From positions 1-36,159 of the forward strand of contig DAIRGS010000036.1 in NCBI GenBank assembly GCA_036794395.1: a stretch of 36,159 nucleotides of DNA. Reading direction: 5' to 3'. The position numbers and the translations under genes were made by a program. The notes under the pieces are model-generated. The model was not told the DNA's origin, ran no database searches, and saw nothing but the letters and a program-made list of their open reading frames with translations. Positions 24,180 through 33,774 of the stretch are shown here, piece by piece. This DNA is from DASXMX01 sp036794395 (GTDB lineage Bacteria; Planctomycetota; Phycisphaerae; Tepidisphaerales; Tepidisphaeraceae). Every line of letters starts with the position of its first letter. The stretch's first letter is position 1.

Positions 24180-26168
24180 GTGACCACATCGGCCGAAGTG
24201 TACCCCCCCATTTCCCGCGTTCCTGAAGCCGATGCCGTTTATCGGACCATCCCGGTCGCCCACGCGCCCAGCCAGGCCGTGACCGCGATCGAGCGCGCCC
24301 TTCAAAAGGCCCAGGCGCATCTCCTGTCCCTTCAAAAACCCGATGGCCACTGGGTCGGCGAACTCCAGGGCGACTCCATCCTCGAATCCGAATTCATCCT
24401 TCTCAAATGGATCCTCGGCCAGGAATCCGATCCCGCCCTCCCCAAAATCGCCAACTACCTCCGCCGCATCCAAATGCCCACCGGCGGCTGGAATCTCTTC
24501 CCCGGCGGGCCAGCCGATATCTCCGGCACCGTCAAAGGCTACTTCGCCCTCAAACTCATGGGCGACGACCTCAACGCCCCCCACATGCGCCGCTGCCTTG
24601 AGCTCGTGCGATCCATGGGCGGGGCGGAAAAGTGCAACAGCTTCACCAAATTCTACTTCGCCTGCCTGGGCCAGATCAGCTTCGACGCCTGCCCGGCCAT
24701 CCCGCCCGAAATCGTATTGCTCCCCAAGTGGTTCTATTTCAATCTCTATCACGTGTCCGCCTGGACGCGCACGATGATCCTCCCGCTGGGGATTGTCACA
24801 ACCTTCAAGCCCGTCCGCCCGATTCCCGCGAACCTGCGCATCGACGAACTCTATCTCGATCGCCAGGCCGCCAATCGCCTCTCCGAACCCCTGCACGGCT
24901 TCCCGCGCAACTGGCGCGAAGTCTTCCTGCGCATCGATCAGCTCCTCAAGGTCTACAACAATTCCCCACTGGAAACCCTTCGCCAGCGCTCGATGAAAAA
25001 AGCCGAGCAATGGCTGCTGGATCACCTGGATGATTCCGAAGGCCTGGGCGCCATCTTCCCGCCCATGGTCTACATCCTGATCGTCTTCCGCCTGCTCGGC
25101 TACACCGACGATCACCCGCGCGTGAAACTCGCCCACAAACATCTCCAGGATTTCTTCATCGAGGAAGGCGACGAAATCCGCATCCAGCCCTGCTTCTCCC
25201 CCGTCTGGGACACCGGCTTAACGCTCCACGCCCTGGCCGAGGCCCAGCTCGATCCAAAGAGCGACGCCGCCCAGCGCGCCACCCAATGGCTGCTCGATAA
25301 AGAATGCAAGATCGCCTCCGACTGGCGCAAAAACTGCCCCGGCGCTGCCGTCGGCGGCTGGTTCTTCGAATACGAAAACTCCCACTACCCCGACGTCGAC
25401 GACACCGCGATGGTCACCATGGCCCTCCGCCGCGCCGGCGGCCCCCAGGCCCAGGAAGCCGTCCAACGCGGCATCAACTGGCTCCTGGCCATGCAGAACG
25501 ACGACGGCGGATGGGCCGCCTTCGACCGCACCACCGATCGCCCCCTGCTGGAGAAAATCCCCTTCGCCGACCACAACGCGATGCAGGACCCCAGCTGCCC
25601 CGACATCACCGGCCGCGTCCTCGAATGCCTCGGCCACAACGGCTTCACCGCCGACCACCCCATCGTGAAGCGCGCCATTGCCCACATGCGCCAGCACCAG
25701 GACCCCTGCGGCGCCTGGTGGGGCCGCTGGGGGGTCAACTTCGTGTACGGCACCTGGCAAATCCTCACCGGCCTCAAAGCCATCAGCTACGACATGTCCG
25801 AACCCTGGATCCAGCGCGCCGCCGCCTGGCTCCGAAGCTGCCAAAAACCCGACGGCAGCTGGGGCGAAACCGCCGAAAGCTACGACGACCCCACCCTCAA
25901 AGGCAAAGGCAACAGCACCCCCTCCCAAACCGCATGGGGCGCCATGGGCCTCATGGCCGCCACCCCCAACCCGGCCACCGACCCCGCCATCGAAAAAGCC
26001 ATGCTCTGGCTCGCCCAAAACCAACGCGAAGACGGCAACTGGACCGAAAACTTCTATACGGGAACTGGATTCCCCAAAGTCTTCTACCTCAACTACCACC
26101 TCTACCGCCTTTATTTTCCCGTAACGGCCCTGGCGCGGTGGCGCAGGCTGAGGGCGGGCGGGGCATAA
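24180..26168 (+). CDS. shc: Squalene-hopene cyclase
   Basis: Squalene-hopene cyclase turns squalene into hopene/hopanol, the base of hopanoid membrane lipids, and sits on the inner membrane face. From the GTG at 24180 the product has 662 residues, the usual length. The protonating DxDD motif is present in YPDVDDTAMV, and several QW repeats are visible (QKPDGHWVGEL, QMPTGGWNLF, QNDDGGWAAF, QKPDGSWGET, QREDGNWTEN), as is GWFFEYENSHYPD. A TTG at 24171 is also in frame, but the ribosome binding site TAGGAG lies directly against it and is 9 bases from the GTG, so the GTG is preferred. The other hopanoid genes (hpnC-E, hpnH) are not in this window. The AT-rich stretch 23980-24060 is the likely promoter zone. 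Confidence 0.95.
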   Translation: MTTSAEVYPPISRVPEADAVYRTIPVAHAPSQAVTAIERALQKAQAHLLSLQKPDGHWVGELQGDSILESEFILLKWILGQESDPALPKIANYLRRIQMPTGGWNLFPGGPADISGTVKGYFALKLMGDDLNAPHMRRCLELVRSMGGAEKCNSFTKFYFACLGQISFDACPAIPPEIVLLPKWFYFNLYHVSAWTRTMILPLGIVTTFKPVRPIPANLRIDELYLDRQAANRLSEPLHGFPRNWREVFLRIDQLLKVYNNSPLETLRQRSMKKAEQWLLDHLDDSEGLGAIFPPMVYILIVFRLLGYTDDHPRVKLAHKHLQDFFIEEGDEIRIQPCFSPVWDTGLTLHALAEAQLDPKSDAAQRATQWLLDKECKIASDWRKNCPGAAVGGWFFEYENSHYPDVDDTAMVTMALRRAGGPQAQEAVQRGINWLLAMQNDDGGWAAFDRTTDRPLLEKIPFADHNAMQDPSCPDITGRVLECLGHNGFTADHPIVKRAIAHMRQHQDPCGAWWGRWGVNFVYGTWQILTGLKAISYDMSEPWIQRAAAWLRSCQKPDGSWGETAESYDDPTLKGKGNSTPSQTAWGAMGLMAATPNPATDPAIEKAMLWLAQNQREDGNWTENFYTGTGFPKVFYLNYHLYRLYFPVTALARWRRLRAGGA

Positions 26169-26318
26169 GATCACTGGCTCCTGATCATCGAAGGCCGTCC
26201 ATACGTTTTGCCGGAATATGGATTGATCATCTATCACGTTCTGCCGTTCCGGTGCCGGAGCATGACCGATCCCGGCAGCTGAGGGTGTGGCCCGTTAGTA
26301 ATCATTGTCGTCACCGGC

Positions 26319-27679
26319 CTATTGTCCAGGCGTCAGGACGGGCGGCGTGGAAGACTCCACTACCCGAATTTCTTCGTCGGTCAGGTCGTACAGCTCGTAG
26401 ACAAGCTGATCTACCTGGCGGTTGGTGGCCTCGATTTGGCGTCTGAGGCGTTCCATCTCGTCCGGCGTTTTTCGATCCAGCTTCGAGGCGTTGAGCGTTA
26501 GTAACGAGGAAACCAGAGAAATCATTTTGGAATGCGCCGTGCGCCCCCGGCGCGCTTCCAGATCCAGCCGAGGGATTGAGATATCAAGTAGGTCTGGTTT
26601 CTTGATTTTCGGAAACGTCTGCTTTTGGTCAAAAAACTTTGCCCTCCAGGCGCATCCGGTTAGCCGGGAATTGATGACTCCCAGTACAAATCGAAGCGAT
26701 AGCGGCGTGGATCGTACAAAGAAAATGTTATAGATGGTGTTCAGTGAGTAGATTCCGGCCGGAACCAGGGTTGCGATGGGAACTTCGCCAATCTGCCGCA
26801 CGCAGATTCGCTCTTGGACGTACACCGCCTGCTTGCCGCCGCTTTTAATGGCCTCAGGGCGAAAGGTTACGTATTCCCGTGAAGCCGCAAGGCCATAGCG
26901 AGAAATATTGTCGCCGTCGATGACCGGCTTCGAATCCGATGAAACGCGTCTTGGCGAGACAAATTCGCTGCGATCGAAGGTCTGAATCCCGAAGTAGGCG
27001 GTCGCGATCTCGCCCAGTCGGAATCCCGCCGAATAACATTTCGCCAATATTGAGGAGACGGCGGCGGATCGCCCAACCTGAAACTCAAGTTTAGGGTGTG
27101 CCGCCCAATCCGACTGGCGAAATTGCCCTAAATCAGTGGTATTCGTAAGCGCGGCCGAACGCTCAACGACGATTGAATCCGATTCCGTCCGCGCCTTGGA
27201 AGCACGTGCGATCAGAATCGCCGTGTCAACGCTTGCGTTAAAAACATTGTAGTCGAAGAGCCGGATGCGCTCGATCATGGTGCGATCGAGAATAACTCTT
27301 CTGAGTTCAATCGCATGGCGGTTTCGGAGAAAAGTGTTCGGCACGATGTAACCGATGCGACCCAGGTTCTTGCAAAGTGCCGTGGCGCGTTCGATGAAGA
27401 TGTGGTTGGTGTCGATCTTGTATTTTGCGGCCTGATACGTCCCCGCGAAAAATTGAAATATCTCCGGCTTCTCCAAACTCTGCATTAACACATAGGGCGG
27501 GTTTCCGATGACCGCGTCAAAGCCCCCTTGCCGAAGGACGCTCGCAAATGCTTCCTTAAAATCGAAGGGGTTTACCCAATGCTGTTCGTCCGGTGAAAGC
27601 GCATTCCACGTGTCCGACACGACGATGTCCGTCCCAATCAGGCTGTTCCCACATTGGATGTTGCGCCCGAGGTCTGGCA
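26319..27679 (-). pseudogene. Type IIG restriction-modification gene, C-terminal fragment (NPPY motif and target recognition domain)
   Basis: This is the downstream half of a frameshifted gene. In this frame it reads on directly from the N-terminal half: PDLGRNIQCGNSLIGTDIVV then SDTWNALSPDEQHW. It carries methyltransferase motif IV (VIGNPPYVLMQSLEKPE), which marks N6-adenine methylation, then IGYIVPNTFLRNRHAIELRR. A TaqI-like C-terminal target recognition domain follows (LGEIATAYFGIQTFDRSEF, VLGVINSRLTGCAWRAKFFD), and the end is coiled coil (MERLRRQIEATNRQVDQLVY). If translated alone it would start at an internal ATG at 27620 and lack the SAM-binding motif. The region looks less GC-rich than its neighbours, in keeping with transfer. 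It converges with shc; the 150-bp spacer shows nothing clear. Confidence 0.8.
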
Positions 27680-29194
27680 GGGGGCACGCTCGTGAAACAG
27701 GCGATAAAGGCCGCCAAGAGATTCGGCCGTTTCACCTTCCAGAACTTTGAGCAGGAGAGAGAGCTTGGTGACCTCGACGGCTTGGGGATCGATGTCCACA
27801 CCGTGGACGTTATCGAGGAGGATTCGCTTGCGCTCTTTGATTGCAAGTCTCCAGTCGCCAGCCGGACCCGGGCGAAGGGTAGCGCTCTTGCCCTGAGCCC
27901 ACTTCTGCGGCTGATTGTCGACATACCACCGGAGGTGCCATTCAAGCAGATGCTGATACGCGCCAATCAAAAACGATCCGGAGCCGCAGGCGGGATCGAG
28001 GATTTTAAGGTTCGCTGCTTCCCTGGGGGACTTGCCTTCCAGCAGCCTTCCGACCGTATGCTGAACGATGTAGTCAACAACATAGCTCGGCGTGTAGTAG
28101 ACGCCGCCCGCCTTGCGAACCTCGGGCTTTTCGTCGATGCGGGCGCGGTGACCGGCGGTGAGAGTGATGACCTTTCCGAGAAATCGTTCGTAAACACTGC
28201 CGAGTATCTCAGCGGAAACCACCGTGAACTCATAGGGACTCTCGGGGTAATAAAGGCGACGGATGATTGCCTTGAGCGTGGCGTCATCTACATCGAGAGT
28301 GGGCGTCAGCTCGTCGGGGGGCTCGTCGCGTCCCTTTTCGGCGGTGAAATGGAACAGACCAGAGTTATATCGCTCGTCAGCACCACGGAAGAGGTTGCGG
28401 AGTCGGGCGTAAACGGAGTCGCCGTTCAGGAGGGCTCGGAGCTGGCCGGTTTGCTCGATGCCGCGGTCCTCGCATATACGAAGGAATATGATGCGATCGA
28501 TGATGCGCTGGACGGCGAAGTTGAGCGCTCTCTCGTCTAGCGCGTCGTTGCGAAGCGCAAGGTTGCCCGCGAGTTTCTTACGCCACTCCTCGATTTCTTC
28601 GAGGAATGCGTCATCAAACTCTTGGGCGCCGCGGCCGCGAGTGGTACCGCAATAGCGGTCGAAATCACCACGGAGTATTGCCTCTTTGCTAAAAGTGCCC
28701 TCGAGAAAATCCCATCGCTCGGGGTATTGGTGGTAATTGATGTACTCACGGCGGGCAACCGAGGGCTTGTCGAGAAATTTCGGCTGGACGCGGCAATCGT
28801 AGATCGCGAGTTCTTCAAAATCGGTAAGGATCGATACGGCGAGTTTGGCGCTCCAACCATAGCGGCGGAGCTGATACGCCGGCTCCGATTGCTCTTTGAT
28901 GTTCACCGAAGGCTTCTTCGCTTCCAGAAACAACTTGCGGTTTCCGCCAATACGGAAACTGTAATCAGGCGCCTTATTGGCACCGGCGACTCGGACGCGA
29001 TCCTCATGCACGACTTCGCGGTACTGCTCGGCATATCCCTGACGATTATCGATGTCCCACCCCAGCGCCTGGAAAAGCGGATTAACGAAGTCGATGCGAA
29101 GTTGCGTTTCGTTGTAATCCGAAGCACGAACTTGGTCGAGCTGCTGATCAAATCGTTCAATGAGGCGCAGGACTGCATCGGGACATTGGGGCAT
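27638..29194 (-). pseudogene. Type IIG restriction-modification gene, N-terminal fragment (nuclease and SAM-binding parts)
   Basis: From the ATG at 29194 (MPQCPDAVLRLIERF) this half has 518 residues. A PD-(D/E)xK nuclease domain occupies about 20-150, with D77 in APDYSF and E91-A-K93 in LFLEAKKP. A helical region follows (FAVQRIIDRIIFLRICEDRG), then the Eco57I-type methyltransferase start with GGVYYTPSYVVDYIVQHTVG and SAM-binding motif I DPACGSGSF at 400-408. The sequence then leaves the family pattern after LFHERA, at a run of five G on the plus strand (27680-27684, read as C on the coding strand), and stops at 27638. The correct continuation lies in another frame. A one-base insertion or two-base deletion in that run would restore it. 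This may be true inactivation, phase variation or a sequencing error. Confidence 0.85.
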
Positions 29195-29376
29195 GTCCAG
29201 ATGATACCGGCACGCTAAGGATGAGAGAATTGCGCCACGACGCCGGGCACACACGGGAAACGCGCGCTAGAAATGCGGTGCGCTTGCTCATGGTGGTGCG
29301 CCCTCACCAATTACGACAATTCGGATCAGCCTCGATTGTGGTCGCTGTACGGTTGGCGATAGCATCGTTGTGGCTC

Positions 29377-29682
29377 ATGCAAACCGACTGGCGCAAGCTA
29401 CGCGAAAAACTAATCGCCGAGTTTCCCTGCGACCCGATCTCCATCCACGGCCCGGGGCATTGGAAGCGCGTAGAGCAAAACGGCTTGCTCATTGCCCCCA
29501 CCAGCGGTGCGATCGTCGAAGTCGTCCGCCTGTTCGCCCTGTTCCACGATTGCCGCCGCGAACATGATGGCTGGGACGACACCCACTGCGTACGCGGCGC
29601 GGAATACGCCAGATCACTTCGCGGAAAACTTTTCGATCTGCCGGATGACTTGCGATCTCCGCGACTCGGCGGTGAATTATGA
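29377..29682 (+). pseudogene. HD-domain protein, truncated at the C-terminus
   Basis: From the ATG at 29377 (MQTDWRKLREKL) this is 101 residues. It contains an HD-type phosphohydrolase start: ISIHGPGHWKRVEQNGLLIA with the first metal histidine(s), and VVRLFALFHDCRREHDGWDD with the paired His-Asp, then GAEYARSLRGKLFDLPDD. Full members continue with about 60 more residues including further metal ligands. Here the frame runs into spacer-like sequence after LPDD and stops at 29682. The last 12 residues look like read-through of a repeat. It begins 183 bp from the divergent R-M gene. Its original function was probably nucleotide or phosphoester hydrolysis; it is likely inactive. Confidence 0.65.
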
Positions 29683-29698
29683 ATTTCCCGGGGTAGGC

Positions 29699-29716
29699 TT
29701 GAGAATGAACTCTCAA
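29699..29716. terminator. Hairpin between convergent HD fragment and sedolisin genes
   Basis: TTGAGA and TCTCAA form a perfect 6-bp stem around a 6-base loop. A second small palindrome AATCT-gaatt-AGATT follows at 29723-29737. Both lie between the stops of the two convergent genes (29682 and 29755), fitting a transcription end zone. Confidence 0.4.
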
Positions 29717-29754
29717 ATCTGAAATCTGAATTAGATTCTTCCCGCCCGCCCCAC

Positions 29755-32106
29755 TCAATTATCCCGCCCGCCACGGCCGTGCCATCCATTGGAACTGACG
29801 CATGACGTGATAGCCGATACCAGCGTGTTTGCCGCACGAAGCACCGGAGAATTCGACCGCTTACCCCGCCCCGTTTGCCCCGATCCGGGAGCCGGCGGCG
29901 TTGTCGTGGCCGGCGTTGGAGTCGGCTTAAGCCCCGATTGTGTCGTACCCGTTGCCGTGCCCGATGAAGTCGCCGTGCCCGACACAGATGACGTCGTCGA
30001 TGTTGATGTCGTCGTCACCGGCGTGAGCGCCGGAGCGTCCGCGATCGTCGTCGAACCAGACGAAGTGCCACCGGAATTAGCCGGCACTGCCAGCGAGCCA
30101 ACCACTTGGTTGTAGTTCGCCGCGATCATTGCAAAGCTCGCGAAGGTGACCGAGCCCGTGTAGTCAAAGCTCCCCTGATCCCACACATACGTGCCCGGCT
30201 GCTTGTAGTGTGCCACAAGATCGTTGTAGTCCGTCGCGTTCACCGAGCCATCGAGATTGGAATCGCCCATCAGCGTATACGTCAGCTTGATCGAGTTCAC
30301 CATCGGGTTGTACCCTGTCCCGTCGGCCGAATCGACGTAGCCGATCGATGTGTTGTGGCTCGCATTCGCGGCCGCAGGCGACGACGTAATTCCCCCGCTC
30401 ACGCTGGTCGGCTGGCCATTCCAGGCCGAGCCGTTGTATCCATTGGCCAGGTATTGCTGGATCGTCGTCAGCGGATCCGCGCCCGGCGAGTAAGTCACGT
30501 ACAGAGTGCTGCGATTGAGATCGATCGCCTTGCCGGCCAGCGGATTGTTTCCACTCAGCCCGATCAGCGTGAAATACCCATTCAGCTTGAGCAGGTTCGG
30601 CAGCGGATTGCCATTGATGGAGTTCAGCGTAAGAGTGTCGTTTCCACCGCTTCCATTGAGCGTCAGCCCATTGAGATCGACAACAGCCGTCTGCCCACTG
30701 GTAACGCCATTGCTCCAATCCACGTAGAGTTGATTCGGATCAAGCGTGAGCGTGAAGTTGTCGTTGCCGGAGGTACCACTGGTGGAGGGCACAACTGAAG
30801 CAGCCCCCGCCAGGTGGTTCATCATCAAATTGGCGATCGGCGAGCCCCGCCCCGTGGCCAGATCGTACCCCGCGACGGCTGTCGCGCCGCCGGTCGATGT
30901 GCCGCCAATCACATCGTGAATATCCGTGCTCGCAAGCGCGTAAAGCGCCGGCAGCGTCTGCGTCCGGCCATCGAGCCGGCTCTGCCCAACCGAGACGCGC
31001 CCCTGATCCGCAATGGCAATCAGCCCCGCGAACATCGGCGTCCCCAGACTCGTCCCGCCGAACTTCGCCCACGGCGTCGCCGCGCCCAGGTTATATGCAT
31101 CATAAATCGATACTCCCGTCGCCGGGTCGGCGTCCATCGATATATCAGGCGTCCCACGGAACAAAGATGTCACAAATCCGTTTTGCCAACTCGGTCGCGC
31201 CTCGACCGTGCTCACGCCTCCGCCCGTGCTGTGGCCGCTACCCGTGTCGGTCCATGCCGTTTCGCTGCCGTAATTGCCGTCGGTTCCGAAATTGATCCTC
31301 GTTCCACCCACTGCAACCACATTCGGTGAATACGCGGGATAGGTACCCGGCGTCCCGCCATCACCCGTGGCCGCGACAAACGTCACGCCGCCATGGCCTG
31401 ATGGCGTTAGGAAATTTGAATCCCAAAACGCATCAGAACCAGAATCCGGCACACCAAAGCTCATCGATACCGCAACCACATTGGTCATATTCGCGGCCAC
31501 CGCGGCTGCCTGAAATAACGTCGTCGGGTCGGCCGAACTCACTTCCATCAACACGATGTTCGCCAGCGGCGCCATCGCGTGCGCCCACTGCACATCCAGC
31601 GCCGCTTCAATCCCCCACGACCCTGAAGAGTCAACAGAAGGAACGCTGTCCATGTTGCCAAATTCGTTCACCACCTGAAAACTGGGCGGATCGGGAAGCC
31701 CGTAATACGTGTCGAATTGGTGAAGATCGTTTTGGGCGTTCGGGTAATGGTAAGCATCAACGAGCGCGATCGTCATTCCCCGGCCGTCACCCGGCACGCC
31801 CCCAAAATTGATGTTGTCAGCCGAATAGAACCGGCGCATTTGCGCCGGGCTTGTTGAACCGGCCGGAGGTGTGGGAGACGCTTCCGGCGTCGCGACACCC
31901 GCCGTCGTCCCAGCCGTCGCCGGCACAGCGCTGGACGTCGCCGCCACGATCATCGGCGTCGCCATGACCGCATGCGCCACCGGCCTATGCACCGGAGTGA
32001 CCGACAGCATCTGCCGCGATTCAAGCAACTCATAACAAACCAAGGCCCGTTTCCGCACAGGCAAACTGCGAGCGGGTTTTAAAGCGCGGGCGGTCGGTTT
32101 GGACAT
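29755..32106 (-). CDS. Secreted sedolisin (S53) peptidase with LExRxxLS N-terminus and dockerin-like repeat
   Basis: This 783-residue protein has a basic N-terminus followed by CYELLESRQMLSV (24-36), the planctomycete export-type motif related to LEPR-xLL. Residues about 90-435 are an S53 domain with the full sedolisin set: E167 and D171 in GIEAALDVQW, the oxyanion aspartate D249 in AATGDGGTPG, and nucleophile S353 in FGGTSLGTPMFAG. The usual pro-domain is missing or very short (about 55 Pro/Ala/Thr-rich residues). After the protease come a beta-rich domain (DNFTLTLDPNQLYVDW, NDTLTLNSINGN) and a type I dockerin-like segment (GDSNLDGSVNATDYNDLVAHY) that probably binds calcium. A Thr/Ser-rich tail ends in a basic stretch. 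It is predicted to be an acid-acting extracellular endopeptidase. Confidence 0.88.
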   Translation of the reverse strand: MSKPTARALKPARSLPVRKRALVCYELLESRQMLSVTPVHRPVAHAVMATPMIVAATSSAVPATAGTTAGVATPEASPTPPAGSTSPAQMRRFYSADNINFGGVPGDGRGMTIALVDAYHYPNAQNDLHQFDTYYGLPDPPSFQVVNEFGNMDSVPSVDSSGSWGIEAALDVQWAHAMAPLANIVLMEVSSADPTTLFQAAAVAANMTNVVAVSMSFGVPDSGSDAFWDSNFLTPSGHGGVTFVAATGDGGTPGTYPAYSPNVVAVGGTRINFGTDGNYGSETAWTDTGSGHSTGGGVSTVEARPSWQNGFVTSLFRGTPDISMDADPATGVSIYDAYNLGAATPWAKFGGTSLGTPMFAGLIAIADQGRVSVGQSRLDGRTQTLPALYALASTDIHDVIGGTSTGGATAVAGYDLATGRGSPIANLMMNHLAGAASVVPSTSGTSGNDNFTLTLDPNQLYVDWSNGVTSGQTAVVDLNGLTLNGSGGNDTLTLNSINGNPLPNLLKLNGYFTLIGLSGNNPLAGKAIDLNRSTLYVTYSPGADPLTTIQQYLANGYNGSAWNGQPTSVSGGITSSPAAANASHNTSIGYVDSADGTGYNPMVNSIKLTYTLMGDSNLDGSVNATDYNDLVAHYKQPGTYVWDQGSFDYTGSVTFASFAMIAANYNQVVGSLAVPANSGGTSSGSTTIADAPALTPVTTTSTSTTSSVSGTATSSGTATGTTQSGLKPTPTPATTTPPAPGSGQTGRGKRSNSPVLRAANTLVSAITSCVSSNGWHGRGGRDN

Positions 32107-32270
32107 AGGGGCGGCTCAACGAAGGTACGGCCACGAGCCCCCATAGTTCGCGTCCGTCAAGCATTTATCTTACCACATCGCCACGCAACCATGCGAAAAT
32201 TGCGGATGGCATAACCTGATCTATTTGAGAGATTTACAGCAGCCGCCAAAGCCCTCATCTGCCTCTCATC

Positions 32271-32533
32271 TAACCACCCCAAGCGATTCAGCTCCATTGC
32301 ATTGAAGTGGCACGGCCTTCCAGGCCGTGGTCGCGAAGGCCGCGGGTCTAGCGCCGGATAAAATGTGGCAAAACCAACTCGCCGAACCAGGCATTTCCTT
32401 GCAAACAATAAGACGTTGTCCACCCGTCGAAACTTGGTTTTCCCAATTCTGACCCCGTCGCTGGTGGTCATCTCTCCCTTCCATGGGCTGGGAAGCCCAT
32501 GCCACGAGCGAGGAATCCCGCACGGTCATTTAA
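32271..32533 (+). repeat. Nested inverted-repeat element, copy B (left end decayed)
   Basis: This has the same order and orientation as copy A: hairpin CACGGCCT-tcc-AGGCCGTG (32311-32329), AAATGTGGCAAAACCAA at 32361, TTGGTTTTCCCA (32434-32445) as the inner mirror arm, hairpin CATGGGCT-ggga-AGCCCATG (32482-32501), and right terminal repeat ending CACGGTCATTTAA. The left terminal repeat is eroded (GCGATTCAGCTCCATTG remains). The stop codon of the leftward zinc-ribbon gene (32530-32532) is the TAA at the element's right end. It fills most of the 423-bp spacer after the sedolisin start; the remainder (32107-32270) shows nothing recognisable. Confidence 0.8.
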
Positions 32534-33255
32534 GCCCCGCGCGCTTTGGACTCAGCTTCCTTAAGAAGCGCATCCGAATCGGCATATCCCGCCCCCCTTG
32601 CCGCCCGCGCCGATACGACCGCCGCCGCATAATCCGGCGGGGTCGTCAGCATGTGCGCCAGCGCCTTGTAATAATGCGCCTCGCCCAACCCCGCGTTCCG
32701 CCCTATCGCCGCATCAAACCACGAAATGGCTTCGGGAAACTTGTTCTCCGCCATGTAAATCCGGCCCAGCGTCGCCATGCACTGCTCGCTGTTGTGCAGC
32801 GCCTGCGAAAACTCGCCCGCAGCCGAAACCGCCTGATCGAATTCCTTCATCGATGCATACAGCTTCATCAGCTGATCAAGCGTGATCGAGTTCCCCGGCG
32901 AAGCCCGCAAGCTGTTGTAAAGCGCAATCGCCTGCTGGTTCAGCTGCTGGTCGTTCATTGAAACGCGCCGCCGCAGCTGCTCGGGCGATACCGAGAACTG
33001 CGCCCCACACTGCGGACATTGCGTAAAGGATTTCCGCCCCGAAATCGGAAACATCGGCACAAAAAACAACGTGAACCAGTTGCGAAAGCTCCGCCCCTGC
33101 ATGTCCACTTCGCGATTGCACCGCGGGCACGTCGTCCGCACCGGCTCAGCCGCGTCATTCGAAATGATCGCGCGCGACCCGAACAGAATGATAAACCCGG
33201 ATTTCCCACGCCGCCGATGGTTGGTTCCCTTCACCCAAGCAAGGTACCTGACCAT
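32530..33255 (-). CDS. Zinc-ribbon and tetratricopeptide repeat protein
   Basis: The ATG at 33255 has a strong purine-rich ribosome binding site (GGAGGGGGG) and gives 241 residues. The N-terminus holds FIILFGSRAII and four cysteines, C43/C46 (CPRC) and C80/C83 (CPQC), which form a zinc ribbon interrupted by a hydrophobic stretch (NWFTLFFVPMFPISG) that may touch the membrane. Residues about 100-240 are TPR-like helical pairs: QLMKLYASMKEFDQAVSAA, CMATLGRIYMAENKFPEAIS, GEAHYYKALAHMLTTPPDYA. Both parts suggest a scaffold or assembly factor; no catalytic role is seen. An in-frame extension to 33342 exists but lacks support. Its stop codon coincides with the end of repeat copy B. Confidence 0.78.
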   Translation of the reverse strand: MVRYLAWVKGTNHRRRGKSGFIILFGSRAIISNDAAEPVRTTCPRCNREVDMQGRSFRNWFTLFFVPMFPISGRKSFTQCPQCGAQFSVSPEQLRRRVSMNDQQLNQQAIALYNSLRASPGNSITLDQLMKLYASMKEFDQAVSAAGEFSQALHNSEQCMATLGRIYMAENKFPEAISWFDAAIGRNAGLGEAHYYKALAHMLTTPPDYAAAVVSARAARGAGYADSDALLKEAESKARGA

Positions 33256-33378
33256 TCGCCCCCCTCCAAGCGCGACGTTGACTCGTACTTTCTCTCGCTC
33301 CTCGATAAAGCCTTCGCCATTGCCAACGCAAGCGTGATCCACTTAAGATTTAATCACGCAGTGACACCAATCCCCCGG

Positions 33379-33759
33379 CTAACGTCTTTGAGATGCCCAG
33401 AATCGCGCCTCTTTTAGTTTCTCCCCAACTAAGGCAAGTAGTTCCGGAGAGATTGCTCCTGTCACGCTTTCAATCTGATTTTGCTCCACCCTTACTGGCC
33501 AGAGCAGAACGGCGGCGCACCACTCAAATAAACCAGTACACGAACCGGTCTGCGCATCCCATGGCATTTCGACAATGGGATCATTTTCGGGATGAATATC
33601 TGGTCGTGTGGAGATCGCCAAGCCAATTACAGGCGCCGTCCGAACCGTCGGGTGAATCATGACAACAAGAATGGGCCGTGGAACAGGCTTTATGATTCCA
33701 TTGCGGTCGGGAACCTTTGCCCAGACGATCTGGCCCGGTCGATAAACAGATCTGCCCAC
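33379..33759 (-). CDS. MazF/PemK-like toxin
   Basis: The GTG at 33759 gives 126 residues. The N-terminal SH3-like barrel resembles PemK/MazF endoribonucleases: YRPGQIVWAKVPD as the opening strand, then RPILVVMIHP, the family's RPxLVV element. A later VIGLAISTRPD matches the strand before the active-site loop. The middle (MPWDAQTGSCTGLFEWCAAV) is atypical, and the end is helical (SPELLALVGEKLKEARFW). MazF toxins cut mRNA at short sequences. It follows a 79-residue gene by 15 bp, the usual antitoxin-toxin order. Alternatively it is a PemK-fold protein without toxin activity. Confidence 0.65.
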   Translation of the reverse strand: MGRSVYRPGQIVWAKVPDRNGIIKPVPRPILVVMIHPTVRTAPVIGLAISTRPDIHPENDPIVEMPWDAQTGSCTGLFEWCAAVLLWPVRVEQNQIESVTGAISPELLALVGEKLKEARFWASQRR

Positions 33760-33774
33760 GCGAACTGTTGTCGC

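Noticed and set aside
24174..25142. 322-codon minus-strand open frame opposite the start of shc
   Set aside because: Antisense shadow of a GC-rich gene; no domain pattern.
25304..26446. 380-codon open frame overlapping the end of shc in another frame
   Set aside because: Arg/Pro/His-rich shadow. The shc frame has continuous QW motifs through the same bases.
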